8,940 nt of DNA. Source: JBGPLH01 sp041486365 [NCBI: Thermodesulfobacteriota bacterium] (GTDB taxonomy: Bacteria > JAUYMQ01). The notes under the pieces were generated by a model. The model did no database searches and had not been told where the DNA came from. It saw only the letters and a program-made list of their open reading frames with translations. How positions within the stretch are numbered: the first letter of the stretch is position 1; every line of letters starts with the position of its first letter. This document shows, piece after piece, positions 1 through 6,159 of this stretch. Both the position numbers and the translations under genes were made by a program. Location: contig JBGPLH010000115.1 in assembly GCA_041486365.1 (NCBI GenBank), positions 1 through 8,940 of the forward strand, in the 5' to 3' direction.

Positions 1-166
1 ACAAGAACCTGCCGGAGGTCTCGCGCGAAGCGCGAGCCGACAAGAACCTGCCGGAGGTCTCGCGCGAAGCGCGAGCCGACAAGAACCTGCCGGAGGTCTC
101 GCGCGAAGCGCGAGCCGACAAGAACCTGCCGGAGGTCTCGCGCGAAGCGCGAGCCGAAAAGAACCT
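1..166 (+). repeat. 39-bp direct tandem repeat, four identical copies plus a 10-bp partial copy
   Basis: Copies begin at 1, 40, 79 and 118 and are identical base for base. A fifth, partial copy at 157-166 differs by one base (C to A at 158). The unit length is 13 codons, so in the acyltransferase frame it adds KNLPEVSREARAD repeatedly without breaking the frame. The last copy ends in E instead of D because of the base change. Each unit contains a perfect inverted repeat, CTCGCGC-GAA-GCGCGAG (copies at 20-36, 59-75, 98-114 and 137-153). The unit has no stop codon in any of the six frames. The array may extend left of the window. Identity between copies suggests recent or ongoing amplification, or an assembly artefact. 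Confidence 0.95.
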
Positions 167-374
167 ACATGTCCTCCGCCACCGGATCACCCTGTCCGGG
201 CCCATCGATCTGCCACGCACGGGCGATGCGCAGGAGGACCTGCGGCTGGCAACCGCGGAGTTCACGCGGCGCATCGAGGCGCAGATCCGGCGTGTCCCGG
301 AGCAATGGGTGTGGATGCACCGGCGCTGGAAGCGGCAGCCGGCCGGCGTCAAGGAAGGCGACACGCCGACGTGA
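3..374 (+). CDS. LpxL/HtrB-family lipid A acyltransferase, C-terminal part (5' end outside window)
   Basis: The frame starting at nt 3 stays open from the window edge to the TGA at 372-374. Its last ~70 codons look like the end of a Kdo2-lipid A (lauroyl/myristoyl) acyltransferase. The diagnostic element is PEQWVWMHRRWK at 297-332, preceded by FTRRIEAQIRR, which matches the family's closing helix and its PEQW-x-W-xHRRWK signature. These inner-membrane enzymes add secondary acyl chains to lipid A, which fits the lpt genes that follow. The catalytic HX4D motif would lie upstream and is not visible. The upstream 52 codons here are four tandem copies of a 13-residue unit (KNLPEVSREARAD), which I know of in no family member. 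They sit just before the segment HRITLSGPIDL. The family call rests on the C-terminus only, so LpxL, LpxM and LpxP types cannot be told apart. Confidence 0.8.
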   Translation, partial: KNLPEVSREARADKNLPEVSREARADKNLPEVSREARADKNLPEVSREARAEKNLHVLRHRITLSGPIDLPRTGDAQEDLRLATAEFTRRIEAQIRRVPEQWVWMHRRWKRQPAGVKEGDTPT

Positions 375-375
375 G

Positions 376-417
376 CCGAGATTCTTCGATCTTCGGACGG
401 GGGTCGGTTCTCGTCCG
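376..417 (+). terminator. Possible hairpin terminator after the acyltransferase gene
   Basis: Directly after the stop codon lie two overlapping, mutually exclusive potential stems. The first is CCGA-GAT pairing with ATC-(T)-TCGG across 376-396. The second is CGGACG (394-399) pairing with CGTCCG (412-417) around a 12-nt loop. What follows is pyrimidine-rich (GGCTCCTGTT repeats) but has no true T run. Location favours a transcription end or attenuator; the weak stems and missing T tract argue against a classic intrinsic terminator. Confidence 0.25.
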
Positions 418-420
418 GTA

Positions 421-460
421 GGCTCCTGTTGGCTCCTCTTGGCTCCTCTTGGCTTCTGAT
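421..460 (+). repeat. 10-bp tandem repeat, about 3.6 copies
   Basis: Four consecutive 10-bp blocks read GGCTCCTGTT, GGCTCCTCTT, GGCTCCTCTT and GGCTTCTGAT. The middle two are identical and the outer ones differ by one to three bases. The array lies between the acyltransferase stop and the putative lptC promoter. No function is evident; slippage is the simplest origin. It could also serve as spaced binding sites upstream of the promoter, but nothing in the sequence proves this. Confidence 0.8.
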
Positions 461-481
461 GCAATTTCGGGGCCAACCCTC

Positions 482-511
482 TTTACACCTTCGAAGGCCC
501 TGTGCTAGGGT
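482..511 (+). promoter_or_regulatory. Candidate sigma-70-type promoter for the lpt-rpoN-pts operon
   Basis: TTTACA at 482-487 matches five of six bases of the -35 consensus. TAGGGT at 506-511 keeps the key T-A-T positions of a -10 element and is preceded by TGC, an extended -10 motif; the spacer is 18 bp. Transcription would start near 518, leaving a leader of about 70 nt before the lptC ATG at 588. It is the best promoter-like match I saw in the 375-587 gap, and it stands before the first gene of the co-directional run. Not proven experimentally. Confidence 0.5.
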
Positions 512-587
512 CAGCCGCGAAAAGGGCCTGCCCCAACGGGCATAAAGGGCCGCTCCATCCGGCCATTTCCCAGGCGAACGGACCCCC

Positions 588-1142
588 ATGCGGTGGCTCA
601 ACACCCTGCTCTCGTTCGTGCTGCTCTTCACCATCGGCACCCTGGCTTTCTCGCTCCTCCGCAACGTGGGGGAGGAGGGGCGCCAGGAGCGTGGGAAGAC
701 GCGGTTCCCCCTCCCCACGGCAGACATGGTCCTGAACAAGGTCCGGTTCACGGATACCCACGGCGGCCGTCCCAACTGGGTGATCGAATCGGACACGGCG
801 AGGCTGTTCAAGGAGAAGAACAAGGCCCTCTTCGAAGGGGTGCACCTTACCTTCTACGCCAGCGACGGACGGGTGATACACATGGATAGCCGGCAGGGCG
901 AGCTGAATACGGAGACCCGCAACATGATAGTGCGCGGCGACGTCCGGGGCCGATCGAGTGACGGGCTCCAGTTCTTCACGTCCTCCCTCAATTACTTCGA
1001 CGCGCGCCGGGAGATCGAGACGCACGCCCCGGTGAAGATCGTGGCCCCGAACTTCGAGACGGAGGGGGTCGGGATGGTGGTGGATCTCAAGCAGGAACGG
1101 GTCCGGCTGCTCGATCAGGTCCGGTCCATGGGGAGCCAATGA
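588..1142 (+). CDS. lptC: LPS export protein LptC
   Basis: LptC is the bitopic inner-membrane subunit that receives LPS from the LptB2FG transporter and hands it to periplasmic LptA. The 184-residue product has the family length and layout: a short start (MRW), one hydrophobic segment at about residues 4-24 acting as an uncleaved signal anchor, then a periplasmic beta-jellyroll domain (about residues 45-175). Typical features are the early 'DMVLNKVRFTDTHGG' stretch, the 'NWVIESDTARLF' strand and 'ALFEGVHLTFY', all in LptC order. The ATG start is supported by the membrane anchor following at once, although the Shine-Dalgarno sequence is weak (AGG at 572-574). The stop overlaps the next gene's start by 4 bp (ATGA), so LptC and LptA are probably translationally coupled. 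Identity is inferred from architecture together with the lptA-lptB neighbours. Confidence 0.9.
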   Translation: MRWLNTLLSFVLLFTIGTLAFSLLRNVGEEGRQERGKTRFPLPTADMVLNKVRFTDTHGGRPNWVIESDTARLFKEKNKALFEGVHLTFYASDGRVIHMDSRQGELNTETRNMIVRGDVRGRSSDGLQFFTSSLNYFDARREIETHAPVKIVAPNFETEGVGMVVDLKQERVRLLDQVRSMGSQ

Positions 1143-2200
1143 AACACGCGCACGGGGGGGGCGCGCTTGCCGCGGTGGCGGCGGCGGCCTGTTGGCTGGC
1201 GGCGCCCGCGGGGGCCATGGGTGCGGATGTGACGGTGGCGATAGCACCGCTGGAAGTGCACTCGAGCGGCGGGATGCTCACGGATACCGCGCGCGAGATC
1301 CGGCGCGCCCTGGCCGATCGGATCGGCCAGGAGGAGGGTCTCTCGGGGACGGAGTCGCCCGCGGGCCGCGACGTCACCGCGGTGGCCCTTTCTCCGGCCG
1401 CGCTCAAGGCGGCGGCGCGGGAGGCGGGAGCCCGGTACGTGCTGTACGGGAGCCTGTCGCAGCTCGGCGGCACCTACAGCCTCGATGCGCGGCTGTACGA
1501 CGCGTCGGACGCCCGTTCGAAGGCGACGTTCTTTCGCGAGGGGGCGGGGCGCGCGGATCTCCTGGCGAAGATCGGCGGGCTCGCGCAGGAGGTGAAGCGC
1601 AGCCTGACGGCGCCCGCCCCGGGGGTCGACACCGGCCCGGGTCAAGTTTCCGGAGCAGCGACCGACACTTCTAGGGCAGGGGAGCGCCAGGGGTCGGGGG
1701 CTTCGAGCCAGCTCGGGCTCCGGGTGGGCGACAACAAGAAGCCCATCGCGATCACCTCCGACAGCCTGGAGGCGCTCAACAAGCAGAACACGGTCGTGTT
1801 TCGGGGGAACGTGGAGGCCAGGCAGGCCGATCTCCAGATCTTCTGCGACATGATGACCGTGCTCTACTCCCCCGACGGCAAGGGGATCGTGCGGATCGTG
1901 GCGGATCGCAACGTCCGGATCATCCACGACCCGCCGGCCAAGGGAGGGCAACAGCAGGAGCGGATCACGGCCCGGTGCGCGCGCGGCGTGTACTACAACG
2001 ACGCGGGAAAGATCGTTCTCACGGGGAACCCGGTGGTGACCCGCGGGGCCGACACGGTGCACGGGGACGAGATCACCGTCTACTTCGAGGAGAGCCGGTT
2101 CACGGTCCGGCAGGCGAAGGTCACCATCACGCCGGAAGGGGCCCGGGAGCTCAACCAGCGGGGCGCGGAGAGAAACGCGCCTCCCTCGCGGAGCGACTGA
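1139..2200 (+). CDS. lptA: LptA-type LPS transport protein with an extra N-terminal TolB/FlgO-like domain
   Basis: LptA forms the periplasmic bridge that carries LPS between LptC and the outer-membrane LptD. A hydrophobic, Ala-rich signal peptide (about residues 1-28) ends in an AxA-like site. Residues ~200-335 are the LptA/OstA beta-jellyroll: '[20 protein letters not shown]' is the usual opening strand, followed by '[12 protein letters not shown]' and '[13 protein letters not shown]'. At 353 residues it is nearly twice the usual LptA length. The additional part (about 30-157) resembles the alpha/beta domain of TolB-N/FlgO/CsgG-like proteins: '[10 protein letters not shown]' at the start, an 'ALADRI' helix, then '[20 protein letters not shown]'. 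A Gly/Ser/Ala-rich linker (about 158-198) joins the two. The jellyroll half has two cysteines (C236, C280) that could pair in the periplasm. The frame is continuous, with no sign of a sequencing fusion. LptA role: sure. Identity of the N-terminal domain: moderate. Confidence 0.88.
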   Translation: MKHAHGGGALAAVAAAACWLAAPAGAMGADVTVAIAPLEVHSSGGMLTDTAREIRRALADRIGQEEGLSGTESPAGRDVTAVALSPAALKAAAREAGARYVLYGSLSQLGGTYSLDARLYDASDARSKATFFREGAGRADLLAKIGGLAQEVKRSLTAPAPGVDTGPGQVSGAATDTSRAGERQGSGASSQLGLRVGDNKKPIAITSDSLEALNKQNTVVFRGNVEARQADLQIFCDMMTVLYSPDGKGIVRIVADRNVRIIHDPPAKGGQQQERITARCARGVYYNDAGKIVLTGNPVVTRGADTVHGDEITVYFEESRFTVRQAKVTITPEGARELNQRGAERNAPPSRSD

Positions 2201-2204
2201 GCCC

Positions 2205-2927
2205 ATGAGCGCCATCGCGGCCAGGGGTCTGTGCAAGACCTTCCGGGGCAGGCGCGTCGTGGACGACGTCGGGTTCGCCGTGAAGGGGGGAGAGGTGATC
2301 GGCCTCCTCGGACCCAACGGCGCCGGCAAGACCACTTCCTTCTACATGGTGGTGGGCCTGCTCAAACCCGACGCCGGACAGGTGTTCCTGGACGAGAAGG
2401 ACGTCACGCGCGACCCGATGTACGTGAGGGCGCGCAACGGGATCACGTACCTCCCCCAGGAGCCGTCGGTCTTCCGCAAGCTCACGGTGGAGGAGAACAT
2501 CCTCTCGATCCTGGAGACGCTCCCACTCACGACGAGGGAGCGCCGGCGGCGTCTGGAGGAGCTGCTCGACGAGTTGAATCTCGCGCCGCTCGCGAAGAAC
2601 GTGGCCTACAGCCTCTCGGGCGGCGAGCGACGGCGCGTGGAGATCACCCGGGCCCTCGTGATCTCGCCGCGCTTCATGTTGCTCGACGAGCCCTTCGCGG
2701 GGATCGATCCCATCGCGGTGAACGAGATAAAGGGAATCATCCACCGGCTCAAGGCGAAGGGAATCGGGATCCTGATCTCGGATCACAACGTGCGCGAGAC
2801 CTTGAACGTTTGCGACAAAGCGTACATCATCGCGGACGGCCGGATCATGGAGGAGGGTGATCCGGAGCGGATCGCCGGAAGCTGGAAGGCGCGCGAAATC
2901 TACCTCGGTCACGATTTCAGCCTGTAG
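2205..2927 (+). CDS. lptB: LPS export ABC transporter ATP-binding protein LptB
   Basis: LptB is the cytoplasmic ATPase that, as a dimer with LptF and LptG, powers LPS extraction from the inner membrane. The 240-residue protein has every expected motif: Walker [10 protein letters not shown] (36-44), Q-loop Gln85 in '[18 protein letters not shown]', ABC signature LSGGE (137-141), Walker B FMLLDEP (157-163) with catalytic Glu162, 'FAGIDPIAV', and the switch His194 in [10 protein letters not shown]. The [16 protein letters not shown] stretch and the DHNVRETL ending are typical of LptB rather than of other ABC ATPases. The ATG lies 4 bp after the lptA stop, with GGAG about 12 nt upstream inside lptA. 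LptF and LptG are not in this window and are usually encoded elsewhere. Confidence 0.97.
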   Translation: MSAIAARGLCKTFRGRRVVDDVGFAVKGGEVIGLLGPNGAGKTTSFYMVVGLLKPDAGQVFLDEKDVTRDPMYVRARNGITYLPQEPSVFRKLTVEENILSILETLPLTTRERRRRLEELLDELNLAPLAKNVAYSLSGGERRRVEITRALVISPRFMLLDEPFAGIDPIAVNEIKGIIHRLKAKGIGILISDHNVRETLNVCDKAYIIADGRIMEEGDPERIAGSWKAREIYLGHDFSL

Positions 2928-2972
2928 GGCATCCAGAACAGGCGGCAGGGCAGGAAGCAAGGTGGGAGGCGG

Positions 2973-2993
2973 CGCCGCCCGATGCGGGCGGCG
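2973..2993 (+). other. GC-only hairpin between lptB and rpoN
   Basis: CGCCGCCC (2973-2980) pairs perfectly with GGGCGGCG (2986-2993) around the 5-nt loop GATGC, giving an 8-bp stem made only of G-C pairs. It lies in the 102-bp gap before rpoN, about 36 nt upstream of its ATG. No T run follows (the next bases are G-rich), so it is not a standard intrinsic terminator. It could protect the lpt mRNA from 3' decay, slow transcription, or set rpoN expression apart. Part of the signal may simply reflect high GC. Confidence 0.5.
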
Positions 2994-3029
2994 GCGGGGG
3001 GAAGGTTCGAAAGGATCCGGACGGAACGC

Positions 3030-4451
3030 ATGGCGCTCGAGATCAAACAGAACCTGAGACAGATCCAGCAGCTCGTCATGACCCCGCAGCTGCAGCAGGC
3101 GATCAAGCTCCTGCAGCTCAACCGGATGGAGCTGGTCGATCTCGTCAGCACCGAGCTCCAGGAGAACCCGGTCCTCGACGAGGCGCCCGAGTTCGAGGAG
3201 GAGCCGGCGCGCACCAAGGAGGGGGCCACCCTCGAGACGGAGGCCCCGGAGCCTGCGCGCAAGGACGGGCCCGACATCGACTGGGAGTCCTACCTCGACA
3301 CCTACTCCAACATCGGCTACAAGCCCACCGACTTCGACGACGAACGCCCCTCCCTCGAAAGCACCCTTGTCCGCAAGACCTCCCTCGCCGATCACCTCAT
3401 GTGGCAGCTCAAGCTCTCCAGCGTCGCGCGGGAGGAGCGGGAGATCGGCGCGCTGATCATCGGCAACCTGAACGAGGACGGGTACCTCGAGGAGACTCTG
3501 GAGCACATCTCCGAGCTTGCGGAGAGAGACGTCGCGACGGTGGAGCGGGTGCTTCATCGGATTCAGGAGTTCGACCCGGTGGGCGTGGCGGCCCGGGATC
3601 TTTCCGAGTGTCTCCTGCTTCAGTTACGCCCCCTCGGCCTAGGCGGATCGACGGTGGAGGAGATCGTCAAGCACCACTTATCGCGCCTCGAGCGGCGCGA
3701 CTACCGCGGGATCGCGAAGGCGATGGGCGTGGCCGTGGAGAAAGTGGTGGAGGCCGCCAAGGTGATCGCGGATCTCGAGCCCAAGCCGGGGCGCCCCTTC
3801 TCGCAGGACGAACCCTTCTACATCACCCCCGACATCTACGTGCACAAGGTCGGCGACGACTACGTGATCGTCCTGAACGAGGACGGGATGCCGAAGCTGC
3901 GGATCTCATCCTTCTACAGGGACGTGCTGCACGGCGGGGCGGGCGCCAGCAAGGTGACCCGGGAGTACATCCAGGAGAAGCTCCGGTCGGCCGTCTGGCT
4001 GATCAAGTCCATCCACCAGCGGCAACGGACGATCTACAAGGTGGTGAACTCGATCGTGAAGTTCCAGCGGGACTTCTTCGACAAGGGTATCAATTACCTG
4101 AAGCCGCTGAACCTCCGCGACGTGGCGGAAGACATCGGTATGCACGAGTCGACGATCAGCCGCGTCACCACGAACAAGTACGTCCACACGCCGCAGGGGA
4201 TCTACGAGCTGAAGTTCTTCTTCAATAGCGGCATCAGCCTCACGGGGGGCGAGCACGTGGCCTCGGAGGCGGTGAAGGACAAGATCCGCAGGGTGATCCT
4301 GTCGGAGAACTCCCGGCGGCCGCTGAGCGACCAGAAGATCGTCGAGATCCTGAAACAGAACAATATCGAAATTGCCCGCCGCACGGTGACGAAGTACCGA
4401 GAGATCCTGGGGATCCAGTCGAGCACCAAGCGCAGGGGACTCCCGAACTGA
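3030..4451 (+). CDS. rpoN: RNA polymerase sigma-54 factor RpoN
   Basis: Sigma-54 directs RNA polymerase to -24/-12 promoters and needs ATP-driven enhancer-binding activators. I place the start at the ATG at 3030 (473 residues), because MALEIKQNLRQIQQLVMTPQ is the usual N-terminus of the family. An in-frame ATG at 2982 would add 16 atypical residues encoded partly by the hairpin. Layout: Gln/Leu-rich region I (about 1-50), acidic region II (about 50-110), core-binding region with 'EFDPVGVAARDL' (about 180-191), helix-turn-helix 'VAEDIGMHESTISRVTTNKY' (about 365-384), and the RpoN box ARRTVTKYRE (449-458) for -24 recognition. The box has Thr where the textbook sequence has Ala (ARRTVAKYRE). An AAGGAT sequence lies about 13 nt upstream of the start. 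Sigma-54 is commonly encoded between lptB and ptsN in Proteobacteria, as here. Confidence 0.97.
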   Translation: MALEIKQNLRQIQQLVMTPQLQQAIKLLQLNRMELVDLVSTELQENPVLDEAPEFEEEPARTKEGATLETEAPEPARKDGPDIDWESYLDTYSNIGYKPTDFDDERPSLESTLVRKTSLADHLMWQLKLSSVAREEREIGALIIGNLNEDGYLEETLEHISELAERDVATVERVLHRIQEFDPVGVAARDLSECLLLQLRPLGLGGSTVEEIVKHHLSRLERRDYRGIAKAMGVAVEKVVEAAKVIADLEPKPGRPFSQDEPFYITPDIYVHKVGDDYVIVLNEDGMPKLRISSFYRDVLHGGAGASKVTREYIQEKLRSAVWLIKSIHQRQRTIYKVVNSIVKFQRDFFDKGINYLKPLNLRDVAEDIGMHESTISRVTTNKYVHTPQGIYELKFFFNSGISLTGGEHVASEAVKDKIRRVILSENSRRPLSDQKIVEILKQNNIEIARRTVTKYREILGIQSSTKRRGLPN

Positions 4452-4518
4452 AGGGGTTCCCCGCCTCGCCGCGCGAGGGGCGATCACGGCCGCAACCGGA
4501 GCGGGCCGCCGTCACCGC

Positions 4519-4572
4519 GGGCGTGCCCACCGAAGTCCGCTCGGACCTTCGGTGAGCGCGCCCTTGATGGTT
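4519..4572 (+). terminator. Long imperfect hairpin between rpoN and ptsN (terminator or attenuator candidate)
   Basis: GGGCGTGC (4519-4526) pairs with GCGCGCCC (4556-4563), including one G-T pair. After a C/A mismatch, CACCGAAG (4528-4535) pairs with CTTCGGTG (4547-4554). After a bulged C at 4546, TCC pairs with GGA, closed by a GCTC loop. That gives about 19 pairs in 45 nt. TTGATGGTT follows at 4564-4572, a loose T-rich tail. The strength and position are those of a terminator or partial attenuator splitting rpoN from the pts genes. The interrupted T run makes full termination uncertain. No protein of HPF type is encoded in this 204-bp gap, and I see no convincing promoter for ptsN in it. 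Confidence 0.5.
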
Positions 4573-4655
4573 CAGCGCCGGGGGAAGCTCTTGCGGGCCG
4601 GGGGCGCCGGCGCGCGGGACGCGGCGGGACGATCCGGACGGAGACGCGCCGACCC

Positions 4656-5114
4656 ATGCGACTGATCGATCTGCTCGATCCGGCGGCCGTGATCCCGGAT
4701 CTCAAGGGACGGGACAAGAAGGACGTGCTCGACGAGCTGGCCGCCGCCGTCGCGCCCGGGCTCGGCGTTCCGGCCGATCGCGTCGCGCGGGTGCTGGCCG
4801 AGCGAGAGAAGCTGGGGAGCACGGGGATCGGCGACGGGATCGCGATCCCCCACGGCAAGATCGAGGGGATCGAGGGGCTCCGTGTCGGCTTCGCGCGATC
4901 GATGGCGGGAGTCGACTTCGAGGCCATGGACGGCGGCCCCACCCATCTCTTCTTCGTGCTGATCGCGCCGGAAGAGTCGGTGGGCGATCACCTGAAGATG
5001 CTGGCGCGCATATCGCGCATGTTGAAGGAAACCGCTTTCCGGTCGCAGCTCATGAAGGCGGACAACCGGGAAGACATCCTCTCGCTCATCGAGGAAGAGG
5101 ACGCCAAGCAGTAG
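4656..5114 (+). CDS. ptsN: PTS IIA-like nitrogen regulatory protein PtsN (EIIA-Ntr)
   Basis: This 152-residue protein is a single EIIA domain of the fructose/nitrogen class (PTS_EIIA type 2). In characterised bacteria the Ntr form accepts phosphate at a histidine and regulates partners such as potassium transport and sensor kinases instead of moving sugar. The phosphorylated residue is His66 in 'GIGDGIAIPHGK', the family's signature, and the opening 'LIDLLDPAAVIPDLKGRDKK' and 'EKLGSTGIG' fit. The C-terminal stretch 'PEESVGDHLKMLARISRMLK' is also typical. The ATG at 4656 has GGAG at 4640-4643, about 12 nt upstream. The gene lies directly downstream of rpoN, the standard location for ptsN, and 19 bp ahead of hprK. 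A fructose-specific EIIA is the alternative, but the neighbours favour PtsN. Confidence 0.93.
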   Translation: MRLIDLLDPAAVIPDLKGRDKKDVLDELAAAVAPGLGVPADRVARVLAEREKLGSTGIGDGIAIPHGKIEGIEGLRVGFARSMAGVDFEAMDGGPTHLFFVLIAPEESVGDHLKMLARISRMLKETAFRSQLMKADNREDILSLIEEEDAKQ

Positions 5115-5133
5115 CCTGCGCGGGGGGGATCGG

Positions 5134-6159
5134 TTGGGCGCAAGCACTCCGACCGTCAGCGCCCGGGAGATCCTGGACGCGGCCGACAGGGATCTCGGCC
5201 TGCAGGTGCTGGCGGGCGAGGCGGGGCTCGTCAACGCGATCTCGGTCCCCCGGGTGCAGAAGCCCGGCCTGGCGCTCGCGGGCTTCGCGCACCACGTCCA
5301 GCCCGAGCGGGTCCAGGTCATGGGCCAGGCCGAGATGGCCTACCTGAAGTCCCTCCCGCCGGCGCGCCGGAGAGACGTTCTCGCCGACCTGCTCCGGCTC
5401 CCCATCGCCTGCCTCATCATCACGAACAACCTGACACCACCCCGCCGGCTCGTGCAGGGCTGCGCCGCGAAGCGCATCCCGCTCCTGCGCGCCCGCGTCC
5501 CCAGCGGTGTCCTTGTCAGCCGCCTCACGCGCTTTCTCGACGAGCGTCTCGCCGAGCGCACGCGCCTTCACGGCGTGCTCGTGGACGTGTTCGGGATCGG
5601 CGTGCTCCTGCGGGGGAAGAGCGGGATCGGCAAGAGCGAGGCGGCGCTCGATCTCCTCACACGCGGTCACCGCCTCGTGGCGGACGACCTCGTCGAGATC
5701 CGCAAGGTCGCCCCGAAGCGGCTCCTGGGCACGCGCAACGACCGGCTCGGCTTCCACATGGAGGTGCGCGGGCTCGGGATCATCAACGTGCTCGACCTCT
5801 TCGGGATCACGGCCACGCGCGAGCGGCTGCCGATCGACCTGATCGTCCACCTCGTGGACTGGACCAGCGTGCCCAATCCCGACCGGACCGGCCTCGTGGA
5901 GCAGCGGGAGAAGATCCTCGACGTGGAGGTCCCGATGGTCTACGTGCTCGTGCGCCCGGGCAGGAACCTCGCCACGATCGTCGAGGTGGCCTCCCGGAAC
6001 GAGATCCTGAAGAAGCGGGGGACCTACTCCGCGCAGCGTTTCCACGAGCAGGTGCTACGGGACATCGCCCAGGGGGCCCAGGCCGCGGCGAGGGGAGCGG
6101 CCCGCAAGCGGACGCCCGGGCACGACGCCCGGCCCCGGGGCGGGAGGTCGCGGCCATGA
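5134..6159 (+). CDS. hprK: HPr kinase/phosphorylase HprK
   Basis: HprK phosphorylates HPr on a serine and also removes that phosphate, setting how much HPr is available to the PTS. The 341-residue product has the N-terminal domain (about 5-130, 'SAREILDAADRDLGLQVLAG' and 'PGLALAGF') and the C-terminal P-loop kinase domain. Key motifs are His146 in 'LHGVLVDVFG', Walker A GKSGIGKS (161-168), 'RGHRLVADDLVEI' (177-189) and the HprK signature 'MEVRGLGIINVLDLFG' (209-224). The start is a TTG at 5134. It is chosen because a G-rich ribosome-binding stretch (5122-5128) sits 5 nt upstream and because the N-terminal domain begins right behind it; the next in-frame ATG would cut into that domain. The last ~28 residues form an Ala/Arg/Gly/Pro-rich basic tail beyond the usual fold. 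Its stop overlaps the rapZ start (ATGA). Confidence 0.94.
   Translation: MGASTPTVSAREILDAADRDLGLQVLAGEAGLVNAISVPRVQKPGLALAGFAHHVQPERVQVMGQAEMAYLKSLPPARRRDVLADLLRLPIACLIITNNLTPPRRLVQGCAAKRIPLLRARVPSGVLVSRLTRFLDERLAERTRLHGVLVDVFGIGVLLRGKSGIGKSEAALDLLTRGHRLVADDLVEIRKVAPKRLLGTRNDRLGFHMEVRGLGIINVLDLFGITATRERLPIDLIVHLVDWTSVPNPDRTGLVEQREKILDVEVPMVYVLVRPGRNLATIVEVASRNEILKKRGTYSAQRFHEQVLRDIAQGAQAAARGAARKRTPGHDARPRGGRSRP

Noticed and set aside
1-166. CRISPR array
   Set aside because: The copies abut with no unique spacers; the 39-bp period is one continuous identical unit and is read in frame with a protein.
449-458. Altered RpoN box (these numbers are residues of RpoN, not bases; Thr for Ala in ARRTVTKYRE) as a changed promoter specificity
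   Set aside because: A single conservative change that I believe is common in deltaproteobacterial sigma-54; all other residues of the box are kept.
169-459. Open frame on the + strand beginning at the ATG at 169
   Set aside because: Out of frame with the conserved acyltransferase C-terminus (PEQWVWMHRRWK) that spans the same bases; its Arg/Ser/Gly-rich product is not recognisable.
483-1247. Minus-strand open frame of 254 codons opposite lptC
   Set aside because: Pro/His/Arg-rich composition typical of antisense frames in GC-rich DNA. LptC on the + strand explains the region.
2982-3029. Upstream ATG as the rpoN start, adding 16 residues
   Set aside because: The added residues are Arg/Gly/Ala-rich and unlike sigma-54; the ATG lies in the loop of a GC hairpin, while MALEIKQNL at 3030 is the usual N-terminus.
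2151-3557. Long open frame on the minus strand (468 codons) opposite lptB and rpoN
   Set aside because: It is a mirror of two highly conserved genes on the + strand. GC-rich DNA leaves the opposite frame open, and its translation is low-complexity Leu/Arg/Asp/Glu-rich with no recognisable domain.
4580-4595. Sigma-54 (-24/-12) promoter ahead of ptsN
   Set aside because: GG and TTGC have the right spacing (10 bp between GG at 4581-4582 and GC at 4593-4594), but the rest of the TGGCACG element does not match; likely chance in a G-rich stretch.
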